Both the position numbers and the translations under genes were made by a program. The notes under the pieces are model-generated. The model did not search any database. It was not told the origin of the DNA and worked only from the letters and a program-made list of their open reading frames with translations. A stretch of DNA of 64,000 nucleotides, taken from contig NZ_JADKPN010000001.1 of assembly GCF_015352455.1 (NCBI RefSeq), positions 186,001-250,000 of the forward strand, read 5' to 3'. The stretch comes from Nocardioides islandensis. Its GTDB lineage: Bacteria; Actinomycetota; Actinomycetes; Propionibacteriales; Nocardioidaceae. Below are positions 17,118 to 28,744 of the stretch, in pieces. Within the stretch, counting starts at the first letter, position 1. Each line of letters opens with the position of its first letter.

Positions 17118-19715
17118 TCAGGCCGGTGTCAGGGTGAGTCCGCCGGACGACTCGTCCCCGCGGTCCACCCGGACGGTGCTGCCGTCGACGACCTCGCCGC
17201 TCAGCAGCAGCCGGGCCAACGGGTCGCCGATCGCGGTCTGGATGAGGCGGCGCAGCGGACGGGCGCCGTACGCCGGGTCGTAGCCCGTCTCGGCGAGCCA
17301 CTGGCGCGCGGCGTCGGTGACCTCGATGTCGATGCGCCGGGCGGCCAGCCGCTTCTCGAGCAGGCCGAGCTGCAGGCCGACGATGTGGGCCAGGTCGTCC
17401 TTCGACAGCGCGTCGAAGATGACGATCTCGTCGAGCCGGTTGAGGAACTCCGGCTTGAACGACGCCCGCACCATGGCCAGCACCGACTCGCGCTTCTTCT
17501 CCGGGTCCAGCGTCGGGTCGACGAGGTACATCGAGCCCAGGTTGCTGGTGAGGACCAGCAGCGTGTTGCGGAAGTCGACGGTGCGGCCCTGGCCGTCGGT
17601 CAGCCGGCCGTCGTCGAGCACCTGGAGCAGGATGTCGAAGACCTCGGGGTGCGCCTTCTCGACCTCGTCGAGGAGCACGACGGAGTACGGGCGGCGGCGG
17701 ACGGCCTCGGTGAGCTGGCCGCCCTCCTCGTACCCGACGTACCCGGGAGGCGCGCCGACGAGCCGCGCGACCGAGTGCTTCTCGGCGTACTCGCTCATGT
17801 CGATGCGCACGATCGCCCGCTCGTCGTCGAACAGGAAGTCGGCCAAGGACTTGGCGAGCTCGGTCTTGCCGGTGCCCGTGGGGCCGAGGAAGAGGAACGA
17901 GCCGGTGGGCCGGTTCGGGTCGGAGATGCCCGCGCGCGAACGGCGTACGGCGTCGCTCACCGCGCGCACGGCGTCGGCCTGGCCGATCAGCCGGTGGCCG
18001 ATGACCTGCTCCATCTCGAGCAGCTTGGCGGTCTCGCCCTGGAGCATCTTGCCGGTCGGGATGCCGGTCCACGCCTCGACGACGTCGGCGATCTGCTGGG
18101 CGCCGACCTCCTCGCCGACGAGCGGCTCCACGTCGGACTTCTCGGTCTCCTCGACCGCCGCGATCTTGCGCTCCAGCTCGGGGATCGACTCGTAGCGGAT
18201 CTTGCTCGCGCCCTCCAGGTTGCCCTCGCGCAGCAGCTTCTCGGCCTCGACGCGGAGCTGGTCGAGCGCGCGACGCAGCTCGCCCTCACCCTCGAGCGTG
18301 GCCTTCTCGCGCTCCCAGCGCGACTCCAGGCCACGCAGCTCCTCCTCGTGGTCCGCGAGGTCGGCGCGCAGCTTGGCCAGCCGCTCGACCGACGCGGGGT
18401 CGGACTCCTTGGCCAGCGCGAACTCCTCCATCTTCAGCCGCTCGACCTGGCGCCGGAGCTGGTCGATCTCCTCCGGGGAGGACTCGATCTCCATCCGCAG
18501 CCGGGACGCGGCCTCGTCGACGAGGTCGATCGCCTTGTCGGGCAGCTGGCGGCCGGTGATGTAGCGGTCGGAGAGCGTCGCGGCCGCGACCAGGGCGGCG
18601 TCGGTGATCCGGACGCCGTGGTGCGCCTGGTACTTCTCCTGGATCCCGCGCAGGATCTGGATGGTGTCCTCGACCGAGGGCTCGCCGATGAAGACCTGCT
18701 GGAAGCGGCGCTCCAGCGCCGGGTCCTTCTCGATGCGCTCGCGGTACTCGTCGAGCGTCGTCGCGCCGATCATGTGCAGCTCGCCGCGCGCCAGCATCGG
18801 CTTGAGCATGTTGCCGGCGTCCATGGCGGAGTCGCCGCCGGCGCCCGCACCGACGACGGTGTGCAGCTCGTCGATGAACGTGATGATCTGGCCGCCGGCG
18901 TCCTTGATCTCCTCGAGGACGGCCTTGAGCCGCTCCTCGAACTCGCCGCGGTACTTCGCCCCGGCCACCATCGCGGCCAGGTCGAGGCTCAGCACGCGCC
19001 GGCCCTTGAGCGAGTCGGGCACGTCGCCGGCGACGACGCGCTGGGCGAGCCCCTCGACGACGGCGGTCTTGCCGACGCCGGGCTCGCCGATGAGGACCGG
19101 GTTGTTCTTGGTACGCCGGCTGAGCACCTGGATCACGCGGCGGATCTCGGCGTCCCGGCCGATGACCGGGTCCAGCCGGCCGTCCTCGGCGGCCTGGGTG
19201 AGGTCGACGGAGAACTTCTCCAGCGACTCGTACGTGGACTCGGCACCCTCGCTGGTCACCCGGCGGCTGCCACGGACCGCAGAGATGCCCTCACGCAGGC
19301 CGTCGGCGGTCAGGCCCGCGTCGGTGAGCACGGTCTTGGCGCTCGACTCCACGGTGGCCAGCGCGACGAGGAGGTGGTCGGTGGCGACGTACTCGTCCTT
19401 CATGCCCGACGCGAGCTCGACCGCGGCCGCGAGCACGCGCGTCAGCGCTGGGGACGCGGCGGGGCGCTGGACGGTGGCGCCGGTCGCGCTGGGGAGCGCA
19501 CGGACGCCGGCCTCGGCGGCCGCGGCCAGGGCCGCCACGTCCACCCCGGCCTTGGTGACCAGGCTGCGCGTCGTGCCGTCCTCCTGCCGCAGCAGGGCGG
19601 CGAGCAGGTGCACGGGCTCGGTCGCACTGTTGCCACCGGTCGTGGCGGTGACCTGGGCGACCTCGATGGCCTCACGGCTGCGGGTCGTGAACTTCTCAGC
19701 AGCGAACTGACTCAT
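17118..19715 (-). CDS. clpB: ATP-dependent disaggregase ClpB
   Basis: Hexameric AAA+ chaperone that, with DnaK, dissolves heat-induced aggregates. The 865 residues show an N-domain ([13 protein letters not shown]), first Walker [14 protein letters not shown], the pore loop [12 protein letters not shown], a long coiled-coil middle domain (about 410-530), second Walker [14 protein letters not shown], pore loop [10 protein letters not shown], and the C-terminal [12 protein letters not shown] at 19715. A HAIR operator lies 60 bases upstream, so HspR should repress it. Confidence 0.96.
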   Translation of the reverse strand: MSQFAAEKFTTRSREAIEVAQVTATTGGNSATEPVHLLAALLRQEDGTTRSLVTKAGVDVAALAAAAEAGVRALPSATGATVQRPAASPALTRVLAAAVELASGMKDEYVATDHLLVALATVESSAKTVLTDAGLTADGLREGISAVRGSRRVTSEGAESTYESLEKFSVDLTQAAEDGRLDPVIGRDAEIRRVIQVLSRRTKNNPVLIGEPGVGKTAVVEGLAQRVVAGDVPDSLKGRRVLSLDLAAMVAGAKYRGEFEERLKAVLEEIKDAGGQIITFIDELHTVVGAGAGGDSAMDAGNMLKPMLARGELHMIGATTLDEYRERIEKDPALERRFQQVFIGEPSVEDTIQILRGIQEKYQAHHGVRITDAALVAAATLSDRYITGRQLPDKAIDLVDEAASRLRMEIESSPEEIDQLRRQVERLKMEEFALAKESDPASVERLAKLRADLADHEEELRGLESRWEREKATLEGEGELRRALDQLRVEAEKLLREGNLEGASKIRYESIPELERKIAAVEETEKSDVEPLVGEEVGAQQIADVVEAWTGIPTGKMLQGETAKLLEMEQVIGHRLIGQADAVRAVSDAVRRSRAGISDPNRPTGSFLFLGPTGTGKTELAKSLADFLFDDERAIVRIDMSEYAEKHSVARLVGAPPGYVGYEEGGQLTEAVRRRPYSVVLLDEVEKAHPEVFDILLQVLDDGRLTDGQGRTVDFRNTLLVLTSNLGSMYLVDPTLDPEKKRESVLAMVRASFKPEFLNRLDEIVIFDALSKDDLAHIVGLQLGLLEKRLAARRIDIEVTDAARQWLAETGYDPAYGARPLRRLIQTAIGDPLARLLLSGEVVDGSTVRVDRGDESSGGLTLTPA

Positions 19716-19774
19716 ACCGACTGTTGGCCCTTTGTTCTCGTAGGTTCTGGGTCTACAGGCACAACGGTGCAGAA

Positions 19775-19795
19775 GTTGAGTCTGTTCCACTCAAC
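19775..19795. promoter_or_regulatory. HAIR operator (HspR-binding) upstream of clpB
   Basis: GTTGAGT-N7-ACTCAAC is an inverted repeat one base per arm away from the HAIR consensus CTTGAGT-N7-ACTCAAG. It lies 60 bases before the clpB start and 50 bases before the divergent exported-protein start, so it could control both. Confidence 0.85.
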
Positions 19796-19844
19796 TCTGA
19801 ATAGTTTGCACGGCTCTCGGGGGAGCCAGAGAGGCAGCACCATC

Positions 19845-20561
19845 ATGCAGAAGATCAAGTCCGGACTCGTCGCCCTCACGGTCGGCATCGTCCTCCTCAC
19901 CGCCCTCGACTGGGCAGCCTCGGCCGCCACGGGTCGTGCGTTCATCCTCGGGGCGTGGAACCAGGCGGACCACACCACCACACTGAAGAACACCGGGTCG
20001 GGAGCCGCGCTGACCCTCAAGTCCAAGGGAGCCGCGCTCAAGGTCAGCAACGGCAAGCGGATCGCCAAGCTGAACGCCGACAAGCTCGACGGCCTCACCG
20101 GGGCGGAGTACAAGAAGAACCGCAACACGATCTACGCCTGGAGCGTCGCCCAGCACACCGGTGGCTTCACCCAGGCGATCCCGGCGCAGCAGCCGGGCAG
20201 CTACCTGATCACGTTCAACGTCCAGATGACCGGCGCCGCCGGCGACCCGGGCAACCCGAACGTCATCAACTGCCGGATCATCCAGAGCGGGCTCTCGGGC
20301 ACGGTCGTCTTCACCAAGGCCGTGCTGGCCGACACGCAGGTCACGTCGGTGGGCACACCGCCCGCGCTCAACGGCACCAGCCCGCTGACCATCGTGGCCG
20401 GCGACTCCCTGGCCCTGGACTGCACGATGACCCGCAACAACCAGCAGTGGTCGACCACCCAGTACCAGCCGGTGCTGGTGAACCTGCTGCGCACCGACGG
20501 CACCGACCTCTACGTCGCGCCGCTGGGCCGCCAGGCGACCTTGTCCAAGTCGGTCAGCTGA
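19845..20561 (+). CDS. Exported protein of unknown function
   Basis: A 238-residue protein with an N-terminal signal or anchor (MQKIKSGLVALTVGIVLLTA to about residue 28). Next comes the segment RAFILGAWNQADHTTTLKNT and the LNADKLDGLTGAEYKKN motif seen in a widespread class of actinobacterial surface or secreted proteins. The C-terminal half is beta-rich with two cysteines (INCRIIQSG, LDCTMTRNN) that could form a disulfide. Divergent from clpB, sharing the intergenic HAIR site. Function unknown. Confidence 0.75.
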   Translation: MQKIKSGLVALTVGIVLLTALDWAASAATGRAFILGAWNQADHTTTLKNTGSGAALTLKSKGAALKVSNGKRIAKLNADKLDGLTGAEYKKNRNTIYAWSVAQHTGGFTQAIPAQQPGSYLITFNVQMTGAAGDPGNPNVINCRIIQSGLSGTVVFTKAVLADTQVTSVGTPPALNGTSPLTIVAGDSLALDCTMTRNNQQWSTTQYQPVLVNLLRTDGTDLYVAPLGRQATLSKSVS

Positions 20562-20598
20562 CGGCTGCGCTGGTTCAGAAGACGCACGCCAGGTCGGG

Positions 20599-21699
20599 CT
20601 AACGCACGCGCTTGAGGTACCCCGACGGGTTCTGCGTCAGGAAGTACCGCTCGCAGTGCGCGTCGACCTCGAACCCCGGGTCGGTGGCCATGAAGTCCCA
20701 CAGGGCTTCCATCGGCCCGGGGCCGAAGTCCGGCGCGGCCGGGTGCCCGTTGACGTTGGTGTCCTCGACGATCAGGTAGGACCCGACCGGCACGAGCGGG
20801 GCGTACGCCGCGAGCTCGCCCGCCACGTGGTCGCGCGAGTGGTCGGAGTCGAGGATCACCAGCACCGGCGATCCCTCGGGGATCATCCCGGCGATCTTCT
20901 CCACGATCGCGGGATCGGTGGACGACCCGGTCAGGTACGTGATGCGCGGGTGCTCGGGCGGGTTGGGCGGCTCGTTGACGTCGACGGTCACGACGTTGCC
21001 GGCCCCGATGGTCTCCAGCCGGTCGGCGATGTAGAGCGCCGACCCGCCGCGGTAGGTGCCGGTCTCGATCACCAGGCCGGGCTCGAGCTGGTCGATCAGC
21101 TCCATGTAGACCCACATGTCCGTGGGGCACTTGTAGGTGCGCACGCCGCGGTACCAGGTGTCCTTCCAGGTCCGCTTCGACACGTGGTAGTAGAGCCGGT
21201 GGAACTGGTCGCGGATCACGTCCCGGATGAACGGCGGCGGCTCGGGCACCGGCTCCCCCACCGGCTGCCACAGCCCCTCGAAGCTCGCGGCGACCGCCTG
21301 GGCCACACCGTGCGGCATGGACGCGGGGTCCTGGTGGGTGAGGTACGCCTCGACCAGCTGCGCCAGGGCAGCCTGGTCGTGCAGGTCGGCGCCGCCGTCC
21401 CTGATCTTCTGCGCGAGGTCGCGGACCGCGACCGCCGACGTGGCGTCGAGCGCGGCATCCACCGCCGCCGACTGCTCGATGCCGGCGGTACGGCGCTCGG
21501 CGAGGGTCGCGGCGCGGCGTGCGGCCAGCGGGTCCACCCGGCGTACCAGGGCCGAGCGGGCGCGCGCGACCAGGTTGTCCTTGGCAGTCACGATGCGGAT
21601 GAAGGCTTTCTGGTGCGGCAGTGGGCTCAGGGGTGCGGCCACTCTACTGACCGGGTGGATCGGACTTCCTCGTGCGTACACAAACCGGCGCTCACTCAC
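20599..21699 (-). CDS. CmcI-family SAM-dependent methyltransferase/hydroxylase
   Basis: The C-terminal 200 residues match the cephalosporin-hydroxylase/rhamnosyl O-methyltransferase (CmcI) family: WVYMELIDQLEPGLVIETGT (SAM-binding strand and loop, ETGTYRGGSALYIAD), VVTVDVNE and VLVILDSDHSRDHV. The N-terminal 120 residues are helical and charged. The frame opens at GTG 21699; a GTG at 21591 (VTAKDNLVARARS) is an alternative start. It probably methylates or hydroxylates a sugar or metabolite; target unknown. It separates the exported-protein gene from the hspR operon. Confidence 0.75.
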   Translation of the reverse strand: MSERRFVYARGSPIHPVSRVAAPLSPLPHQKAFIRIVTAKDNLVARARSALVRRVDPLAARRAATLAERRTAGIEQSAAVDAALDATSAVAVRDLAQKIRDGGADLHDQAALAQLVEAYLTHQDPASMPHGVAQAVAASFEGLWQPVGEPVPEPPPFIRDVIRDQFHRLYYHVSKRTWKDTWYRGVRTYKCPTDMWVYMELIDQLEPGLVIETGTYRGGSALYIADRLETIGAGNVVTVDVNEPPNPPEHPRITYLTGSSTDPAIVEKIAGMIPEGSPVLVILDSDHSRDHVAGELAAYAPLVPVGSYLIVEDTNVNGHPAAPDFGPGPMEALWDFMATDPGFEVDAHCERYFLTQNPSGYLKRVR

Positions 21700-21753
21700 C
21701 GCAGCTCGTGGGCGCCTCCTCGCGGCCGCAACCAGACCGGTCAGGTCCAGTCA

Positions 21754-22188
21754 CTAGCGCCCGCGGCGCCAGACCACGACCTGGCCGGCCGCGTCGGGCT
21801 GACGGAGCACGGGGAGCCGGCTGGGCGGGGTGTCGCCGCGGCGGGTGCGCCCCACCTCGAGCAGCGCGTCGCGCAGCGCGTTGCGGGTGGCCTCGAGCTC
21901 GGCCGCCAGCTCCTCGTTGCGCTGCCGCAGCGCGTCGACCTGGTGCTCGAGCTCGAGGATGCGGCGCACGCCCTCGATGCCGGCGCCCGACGAGGTGAGC
22001 TCGGCGATCGTGCGGAGCAGCTCGACGTCGCGCGCGGAGTACCGACGCCCGCCGCCACCCGTGCGGGACGGCGCGATGAGTCCCATCCGCTCGTAGCTGC
22101 GGAGGGTCTGCGGGTGCAGGCCGGTGAGCTCGGCCGCGACCGAGATGACGTAGACGGCTTGCTCCGGCTCGGGCGTCCGGGGACTCAC
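21754..22188 (-). CDS. hspR: Heat-shock repressor HspR (MerR family)
   Basis: Binds HAIR sites and represses clpB and its own dnaK operon, usually with DnaK as corepressor. The 144-residue protein has the MerR winged helix YVISVAAELTGLHPQTLRSYE, followed by RRYSARDVELLRTIAELTS, then a coiled coil (VDALRQRNEELAAELEATRN). GTG at 22188 overlaps the dnaJ stop by 4 bases (GTGA). Two HAIR sites in the window complete the feedback loop. Confidence 0.93.
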   Translation of the reverse strand: MSPRTPEPEQAVYVISVAAELTGLHPQTLRSYERMGLIAPSRTGGGGRRYSARDVELLRTIAELTSSGAGIEGVRRILELEHQVDALRQRNEELAAELEATRNALRDALLEVGRTRRGDTPPSRLPVLRQPDAAGQVVVWRRGR

Positions 22189-23372
22189 GACGACGCCTGC
22201 TCGAAGAGGTTGGACCTGAGCGTGCTGCCCTCGGTGGCGGCGCGGTAGGCCGCGACGGCCTCACGGGCCCGCTCGTTGAGGACCGCCGGCACCTGGACCT
22301 GCACGGTGGCGAGCAGGTCACCGTTGGTGCCGTCCTTCTTCTTGGCGCCGCGACCGCGGACCCGGAAGGTGCGGCCGTTGGGCGTGCCCGCGGGGATCTT
22401 CAGGGTGACCGGCGCGCCGCCGAGGGTCGGGATCTTCACATCGGCGCCGAGAGCGGCCTCGTCGAAGGAGATCGGCACGTCGATGGTGAGGTTGTCGTCC
22501 TTGCGGCCGAACAGCCGGTGCGGGGCGACCTTGACGGTGACGAAGAGGTCGCCGGCGGGACCGCCGTTCTCGCCGGCCCCACCCTTGCCCTTGATCCGGA
22601 TCCGCTGGCCGTCGCGCACGCCGGCCGGGATGCGGGCCTGGATCGAGCGCGCCGACGTACCGCGGCCGCTGCCGTGGCAGACCGGGCACGACTCGTCGTA
22701 CACCAGCTGGCGGCCGTGGCAGGTCGGGCAGGTCTCGTTGAGCGAGAACGCCCCGCCCACGCCCGAGACGACGAACCCGGCGCCCTCGCAGGTCGTGCAG
22801 ATGTGCGGCTTGGTGCCCGGCTTGCCGCCGGTGCCCTTGCACTCCGGGCAGGGCGAGTCGGAGGTGAGCCGCAGGCTGATCGTCACGCCCTCGACGGAGT
22901 CGGTGAACCCGATCGTGGCCGACGTCTCGACGTCCGAGCCGCGGATCGGACGCGCGCGGGCGCTCTGCCCCGGCCGCTGGCTGCCGGCCCCGGCACCCCC
23001 GAAGAAGTCGCCGAACACGTCGCCGAAGCCGCCCGCGTGCCCGCGGATGACGTCGGAGATGTCGAAGCCTCCCGGCGGCCTGAAGCCACCGCCGCCACCC
23101 CCGAAGCCGCCCGGGAACGGACCGGTCGCGACCTGGGTGCGGTAGTCGTCGTAGGCCTTGCGACGCTCGGGGTCGCCGACGACGTCGTAGGCCTCGGCGA
23201 CGGACTTGAAGGTGTCGTGCTTGCGCGAGTCGCCCGGGTTGGAGTCGGGGTGGTTCTCGCGCGCCAGCTTGCGGTAGGCCTTCTTGATCTCGGCCTGCGT
23301 CGCCGTCTTGGGCACGCCCAGGACCTGGTAGAAGTCCTTGGTCGCCCAGTCAGCGCGGATCTCCGCCGGCAT
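22185..23372 (-). CDS. dnaJ: Chaperone DnaJ
   Basis: Hsp40 cochaperone that stimulates DnaK ATPase activity and delivers substrates. It has 395 residues: J domain with HPD (YRKLARENHPDSN), a Gly/Phe-rich linker, a zinc domain with four CxxCxGxG-type repeats (CPECKGTG, CTTCEGAG, CPTCHGR, CPVCHGSG) and C-terminal substrate domains. ATG at 23372 has a strong GGGAGG-type ribosome site. The third zinc repeat ends GRQ rather than GxG, a small deviation. Confidence 0.95.
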   Translation of the reverse strand: MPAEIRADWATKDFYQVLGVPKTATQAEIKKAYRKLARENHPDSNPGDSRKHDTFKSVAEAYDVVGDPERRKAYDDYRTQVATGPFPGGFGGGGGGFRPPGGFDISDVIRGHAGGFGDVFGDFFGGAGAGSQRPGQSARARPIRGSDVETSATIGFTDSVEGVTISLRLTSDSPCPECKGTGGKPGTKPHICTTCEGAGFVVSGVGGAFSLNETCPTCHGRQLVYDESCPVCHGSGRGTSARSIQARIPAGVRDGQRIRIKGKGGAGENGGPAGDLFVTVKVAPHRLFGRKDDNLTIDVPISFDEAALGADVKIPTLGGAPVTLKIPAGTPNGRTFRVRGRGAKKKDGTNGDLLATVQVQVPAVLNERAREAVAAYRAATEGSTLRSNLFEQASS

Positions 23373-23416
23373 CCACCCTCACCTCCCTCCCGGGTCGCTC
23401 GTCGTGTTGTGGATCG

Positions 23417-24018
23417 TCACATCTCGTTGGCCGGAGCCTCGTCACGCTCGCCGGGGTCGACCACCAGGACCTGGGCGGCGCGCACGACGCGCTCGCCGAT
23501 CCGGTAGCCCGCCTTGGCGATCACCTTGCACGTCGTCACCTCGACGTCCGGGTCGGTGCCGATGTGCGAGAGCGCCTCGTGGACCGTCGGGTCGAAGGCG
23601 TCCCCCGGCTCGCCGAACTTCACGAGGCCCTGCGCCGCCACCACGCGCTCGAGCTGCTCGGCCACGCCACGGAACCCGTCCTCGAGGGGGCCGTGCTCAC
23701 GGGCGCGGTCGATGTTGTCGAGCACGTCGATGATCGGGGCGAGTGCGTGGTACGTCGCGTTCTCGCGCACCAGCTCCCGGTCCCGGTCGACGCGCCTCTT
23801 GTAGTTGAGGTACTCCGCCTGGAGACGCTGGAGGTCGGCCGTGCGCTCCTCGAGCTGCCGCTCGACCGACGGGCCCTCGGAGACGGAGTCCTGGTCGGGC
23901 TCGACCTCGACCTCGGATTCGTTCGCCATCTCGGCGGCGGCGTCCCCGAACGAGCCGGCCGGGGTCTCCTCCTCGGAGACCTCGACCGACTCGTCGGTCA
24001 CGCCCTGGGGACGGTCGG

Positions 24019-24022
<4 letters not shown>
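23417..24022 (-). CDS. grpE: Nucleotide exchange factor GrpE
   Basis: Promotes ADP release from DnaK. The 201-residue protein has an acidic disordered N-terminus (about 1-55), a long helix ([20 protein letters not shown]) and a C-terminal beta domain ([33 protein letters not shown]). GTG at 24022 overlaps the dnaK stop by 4 bases, so the two are translationally coupled. 44 bases separate it from dnaJ. Confidence 0.94.
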
Positions 24023-25899
<1,877 letters not shown>

Positions 25900-25984
25900 G
25901 TTGGGTTACCTCCGGTGCTGGGGTGTGCTTGGGGTTGCTGGGCTTCCGGCCATCCTGACGGCTGATCGTTCGGTGGCCAAAATT

Positions 25985-26005
25985 CTTGAGTACGTTCGAC
26001 TCAAG
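25985..26005. promoter_or_regulatory. HAIR operator (perfect) upstream of dnaK
   Basis: CTTGAGT-N7-ACTCAAG matches the HAIR consensus exactly. It lies 86 bases before the dnaK ATG on the minus strand. Established knowledge: HspR binds this site in Streptomyces and mycobacteria. Confidence 0.95.
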
Positions 26006-26089
26006 TCTTATCACCCGGCCCAACGCACCCAGGGTGGCCGATGTTCCGGATCGCCCCACCGATTTTCGGCGGACTGCCCGCGGTGGTCT

Positions 26090-26154
26090 GGATAGTCCGG
26101 TGTGTTCGGGTCGTCCTCGGGCGGTTCCGTCAACCCGAACGCACCGGACTATCC
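26090..26154. repeat. Long inverted repeat (22-base arms) before the GDPD gene
   Basis: The arm at 26090-26111 (GGATAGTCCGG, then TGTGTTCGGGT) is complementary to 26133-26154 (ACCCGAACGC, then ACCGGACTATCC) in 21 of 22 positions, with a 21-base loop. It ends 10 bases before the GDPD start, so a transcript beginning upstream would carry the hairpin over its ribosome-binding region. No database family was recognised. Confidence 0.75.
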
Positions 26155-26164
26155 CGCCGGTACG

Positions 26165-26881
26165 GTGAACGTCGTGGCGCAGGTCCTGATCTCCGCGCAC
26201 CGGTGCGGGGGGAAGGCGGACCCGGCGTACGACAACAGCCCGGCGGGGGTGCGGTGGGCGGCGTCGATCGGGGCCGACTACGTGGAGTTCGACGTACGCC
26301 GCGCGGGTGACGGCACGCTGGTGTGCAGCCACGACCCGGTCGCCCACGCCGCGGAGGCCCCGTCGCGGCTCGCCGACGTGCTCGCCGCGGTCGCGGAGTC
26401 GGGACTCGGCGCGCACGTGGACCTCAAGGGGCCGGACGTCGACGCGTGGGCCGTCGACGCGGCCCGGCAGTGCGCCGAGGTGCTCGACGAGACGCCGGTC
26501 GTCTACACGACCGGTCACGCCCGGGCGGCCTCCGCACTGTCCCGCTGGACCGAGGAGCACGACAGCCCGGCCCTGGTCGGCCTCACGGTCGGCTCGAGCA
26601 CGCGACACCTCAGGCTCGGCGACACGGTGCGGACCCGGATCCGTGAGCTGTACCCGACCCGTCAGTGGCACGACAGCGGCGCCGGCGTGCTCGTCGCGCA
26701 CCACGTGCTCGCACGGCTGCGGCTGCTGCGCTGGGCCCGGCGGCGCGGCGTCCGCGTGCTGGTGTGGACCGCCGACGCGCCCCGTGTCGTCGCCGCGGCG
26801 TTGAAGGACCCGCGCGTGTGGATGCTCACCACCAACCACCCGGAGGCGGCGCTGGCCATGCGCCGGCGGATCAGCAGCTGA
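26165..26881 (+). CDS. Glycerophosphodiester phosphodiesterase family protein
   Basis: A TIM-barrel metal-dependent phosphodiesterase of about 238 residues that hydrolyses glycerophosphodiesters. Catalytic elements are visible: ISAHRCGG (family HRG, here with Cys inserted), YVEFDVRRAGDGTLVCSHDP (Glu, Asp and the second His) and ahvDLKG (HVDLKGP). The C-terminus has LVWTADAP and TTNHPEAAL. No signal peptide, so it is cytoplasmic. GTG at 26165 or 26174 is the start; the frame further upstream runs through the hairpin and is not used. It overlaps the next, convergent gene by 11 bases. Confidence 0.82.
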   Translation: MNVVAQVLISAHRCGGKADPAYDNSPAGVRWAASIGADYVEFDVRRAGDGTLVCSHDPVAHAAEAPSRLADVLAAVAESGLGAHVDLKGPDVDAWAVDAARQCAEVLDETPVVYTTGHARAASALSRWTEEHDSPALVGLTVGSSTRHLRLGDTVRTRIRELYPTRQWHDSGAGVLVAHHVLARLRLLRWARRRGVRVLVWTADAPRVVAAALKDPRVWMLTTNHPEAALAMRRRISS

Positions 26882-27350
26882 CCCAGGACCCGTCGCCGTC
26901 GTAGGCGCAGGTGTCGACGACCTTGCCGGCGGAGTTCTTGAACGTCGCCTTGTCGCCGGTGTTGTTCCAGATGTAGCTGCCCTGGCCCCAGTACAGGTGC
27001 AGCAGGCGGTTCTTGCCGGCGCCGGTGTGCACGGTCACCGTCGTGCCGGGCTGGATGGTGAAGCCCTCGGGGAAGCTGAACTTGTACCCCGTCACGTCAC
27101 GCACCGACCAGCCGGTCAGCGTCCACGCCTTCGCGCCGTAGTTGTGGATCTGCACCCACTCCTTGTTCAGCGAGGTGTTGGTGCCGTCGTCGTCGCCGGG
27201 CGGGTCGTACTGGATCTTGCTCAGCCGGACCGGGGGCAGCGCGGACGCGTCTGCCGAGCGGCCGAGGCCGACGGCGTACGCGGCCGACGGCGCGAGCAGG
27301 CCGACAGCGGCCACGAGCATGGCCCACCCACGGACTCCGGACGATGTCAC
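26871..27350 (-). CDS. Secreted lamin-tail-domain protein
   Basis: A 159-residue exported protein. The signal peptide is TSSGVRGWAMLVAAVGLLAP ending SAAYA (about residues 1-26). The rest is an LTD (lamin tail) immunoglobulin-like domain: VRLSKIQYDPPG, LNKEWVQIHNYGAKAWTLTG, VRDVTGYKFSFPE, TVTVHTGAGKN and YIWNNTGDKATFKNSAG. Two C-terminal cysteines (DTCAYDGDGSWVSC) probably form a disulfide. The domain is common in bacterial surface proteins and nucleases; here it stands alone. GTG start at 27350. Confidence 0.83.
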   Translation of the reverse strand: MTSSGVRGWAMLVAAVGLLAPSAAYAVGLGRSADASALPPVRLSKIQYDPPGDDDGTNTSLNKEWVQIHNYGAKAWTLTGWSVRDVTGYKFSFPEGFTIQPGTTVTVHTGAGKNRLLHLYWGQGSYIWNNTGDKATFKNSAGKVVDTCAYDGDGSWVSC

Positions 27351-27434
27351 CCGACCGACGCTAGGGCGACCAGCCCTGCGCGTCCCTCGTTTGCCCAACA
27401 CAGCCCGATCATTGCCCGGTCGGCGGCGCCCGTA

Positions 27435-27450
27435 TAGCCCGGAAGGGCTA
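27435..27450. promoter_or_regulatory. Small hairpin TAGCCC-GGAA-GGGCTA upstream of the epimerase gene
   Basis: A 6-base perfect stem with a GGAA tetraloop centred 30 bases before the epimerase ATG. It may mask or form the translation initiation region; weak evidence only. Confidence 0.3.
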
Positions 27451-27471
27451 GGCCCCGTGCGACGATCACCC

Positions 27472-28485
27472 ATGCGCGTCCTCGTCACCGGCGGCACCGG
27501 GTACGTCGGGTCCCACATCGTCGTGGCCCTGGTGCGTGAGGGGCACACCGTCCGGCTCCTCGTACGCCGCCCCGAGCAGGTCGCCGAGACGTTCGCGCCC
27601 TACGACCTCACGTTCGGGCCCCACGACGTCGTCACCGGCGACGTGCTCGACGCCGACTCGGTCCGGGCGGCCCTCGACGGCTGCGACGCGGTCGTGCACG
27701 CCGCCGCGATCTTCAGCCTCGACCCCCGCAAGGCCCAGGCGATGCTCGACACCAACGCGACGGCGACGCGGATCGTGCTGGGCGAGGCGCTGGCCCGGGG
27801 CTGCGATCCCGCCGTGCACGTCTCCAGCTCGGTCGCGCTGATGCGGCACGGGGGCAGCGGCCCGGATCTCCCGCTCGGCGACATCGAGCACGCCTACAGC
27901 CGGTCGAAGGTGCTGTCGGAGATCGAGGCCCGCAAGCACCAGGACGGCGGCAGGCCGGTCGTCACCGTCTACCCCGGCGCCATCTACGGCCCCGGCGACC
28001 CGTACGTGGGCTCGCAGACCGAGCGCTTCCTCTGGGTCGTGCGTGGGTGGTTCCCGCTGTGGTCGAAGGGCGGCGTGCACGCGACCGACGTCCGTGACAC
28101 CGCCGACGTGGTGGCGGCGGTGATGGAGAAGGGACGCGGCCCGCGGCGGTACGTCGTCCCCGGGATCCACATGACCGGCGACGACCTGTACGGCGCCGTC
28201 TCCCGCGCGATCGGCCGGCGCCGGTTCCACCTCGACCTCCCCGCTCGGTTGGGGCTCTGGTCCAGCAGGCTGGTCGACACGGTGCAGGCGCGGTTGCCGG
28301 CCCGGGTGCACTACCCGGCGGACAGCGAGGGCGCCGAGATGGCCGTCCGCGACACCCGCCTCGACGACACGCCCGCGCGGCGCGACCTCGGCATCACGCC
28401 GGTCCCGTTCGACCGGTCGGTGCGCGACGAGATCGCGTGGGCCGTGGACGCCGGGCACCTGCCGGAGAGGTACCGCCCGCGCTAG
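27472..28485 (+). CDS. NAD(P)-dependent epimerase/dehydratase (extended SDR)
   Basis: A 337-residue extended short-chain dehydrogenase. Rossmann motif VTGGTGYVGSHIVVALV at residues 5-21, HAAAIFS (VVHAAAIF), SSSVAL and the catalytic YSRSK (Tyr-x-x-x-Lys) near residue 143, then PGAIYGPGDPY. It resembles actinobacterial dihydroflavonol-4-reductase/UDP-sugar epimerase-like proteins. Substrate unknown. Confidence 0.82.
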   Translation: MRVLVTGGTGYVGSHIVVALVREGHTVRLLVRRPEQVAETFAPYDLTFGPHDVVTGDVLDADSVRAALDGCDAVVHAAAIFSLDPRKAQAMLDTNATATRIVLGEALARGCDPAVHVSSSVALMRHGGSGPDLPLGDIEHAYSRSKVLSEIEARKHQDGGRPVVTVYPGAIYGPGDPYVGSQTERFLWVVRGWFPLWSKGGVHATDVRDTADVVAAVMEKGRGPRRYVVPGIHMTGDDLYGAVSRAIGRRRFHLDLPARLGLWSSRLVDTVQARLPARVHYPADSEGAEMAVRDTRLDDTPARRDLGITPVPFDRSVRDEIAWAVDAGHLPERYRPR

Positions 28486-28504
28486 CCCGCTTCTCTGCTC
28501 AGCG

Positions 28505-28744
28505 TCATCGGCCGCGGTTGCGCGGGTGCTGCCTGGCCGCCCGCTCGTTGCCGCGCTTGTAGTTGCCGGTCCACCGCGCCATCACCTGTTGCGCGCTCAC
28601 CTCATCACTGGCGGCCTCGACCTCGCCCACGAACTCCTGCGCCCGCGGGCCGCGCAGCACGGTGGCGCGCTTGCCGTGGTGGGTGATGACCACGTCGCCG
28701 CCGCGCCGCACGACGTACTCGAAGTCGTGGGGGTCGCCGGGCAC
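28505..28744 (-). CDS. Small conserved-type hypothetical protein
   Basis: A 79-residue basic protein beginning with GTG: PGDPHDFEYVVRRGGDVVIT, then HHGKRATVLRG, a helical centre (QEFVGEVEAASDEVSAQQVM) and a strongly basic tail (ARQHPRNRGR). The N-terminal half looks like a small beta sheet and codon use is normal for the window. No family recognised. Converges with the epimerase gene, 19 bases apart. Confidence 0.6.
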   Translation of the reverse strand: MPGDPHDFEYVVRRGGDVVITHHGKRATVLRGPRAQEFVGEVEAASDEVSAQQVMARWTGNYKRGNERAARQHPRNRGR

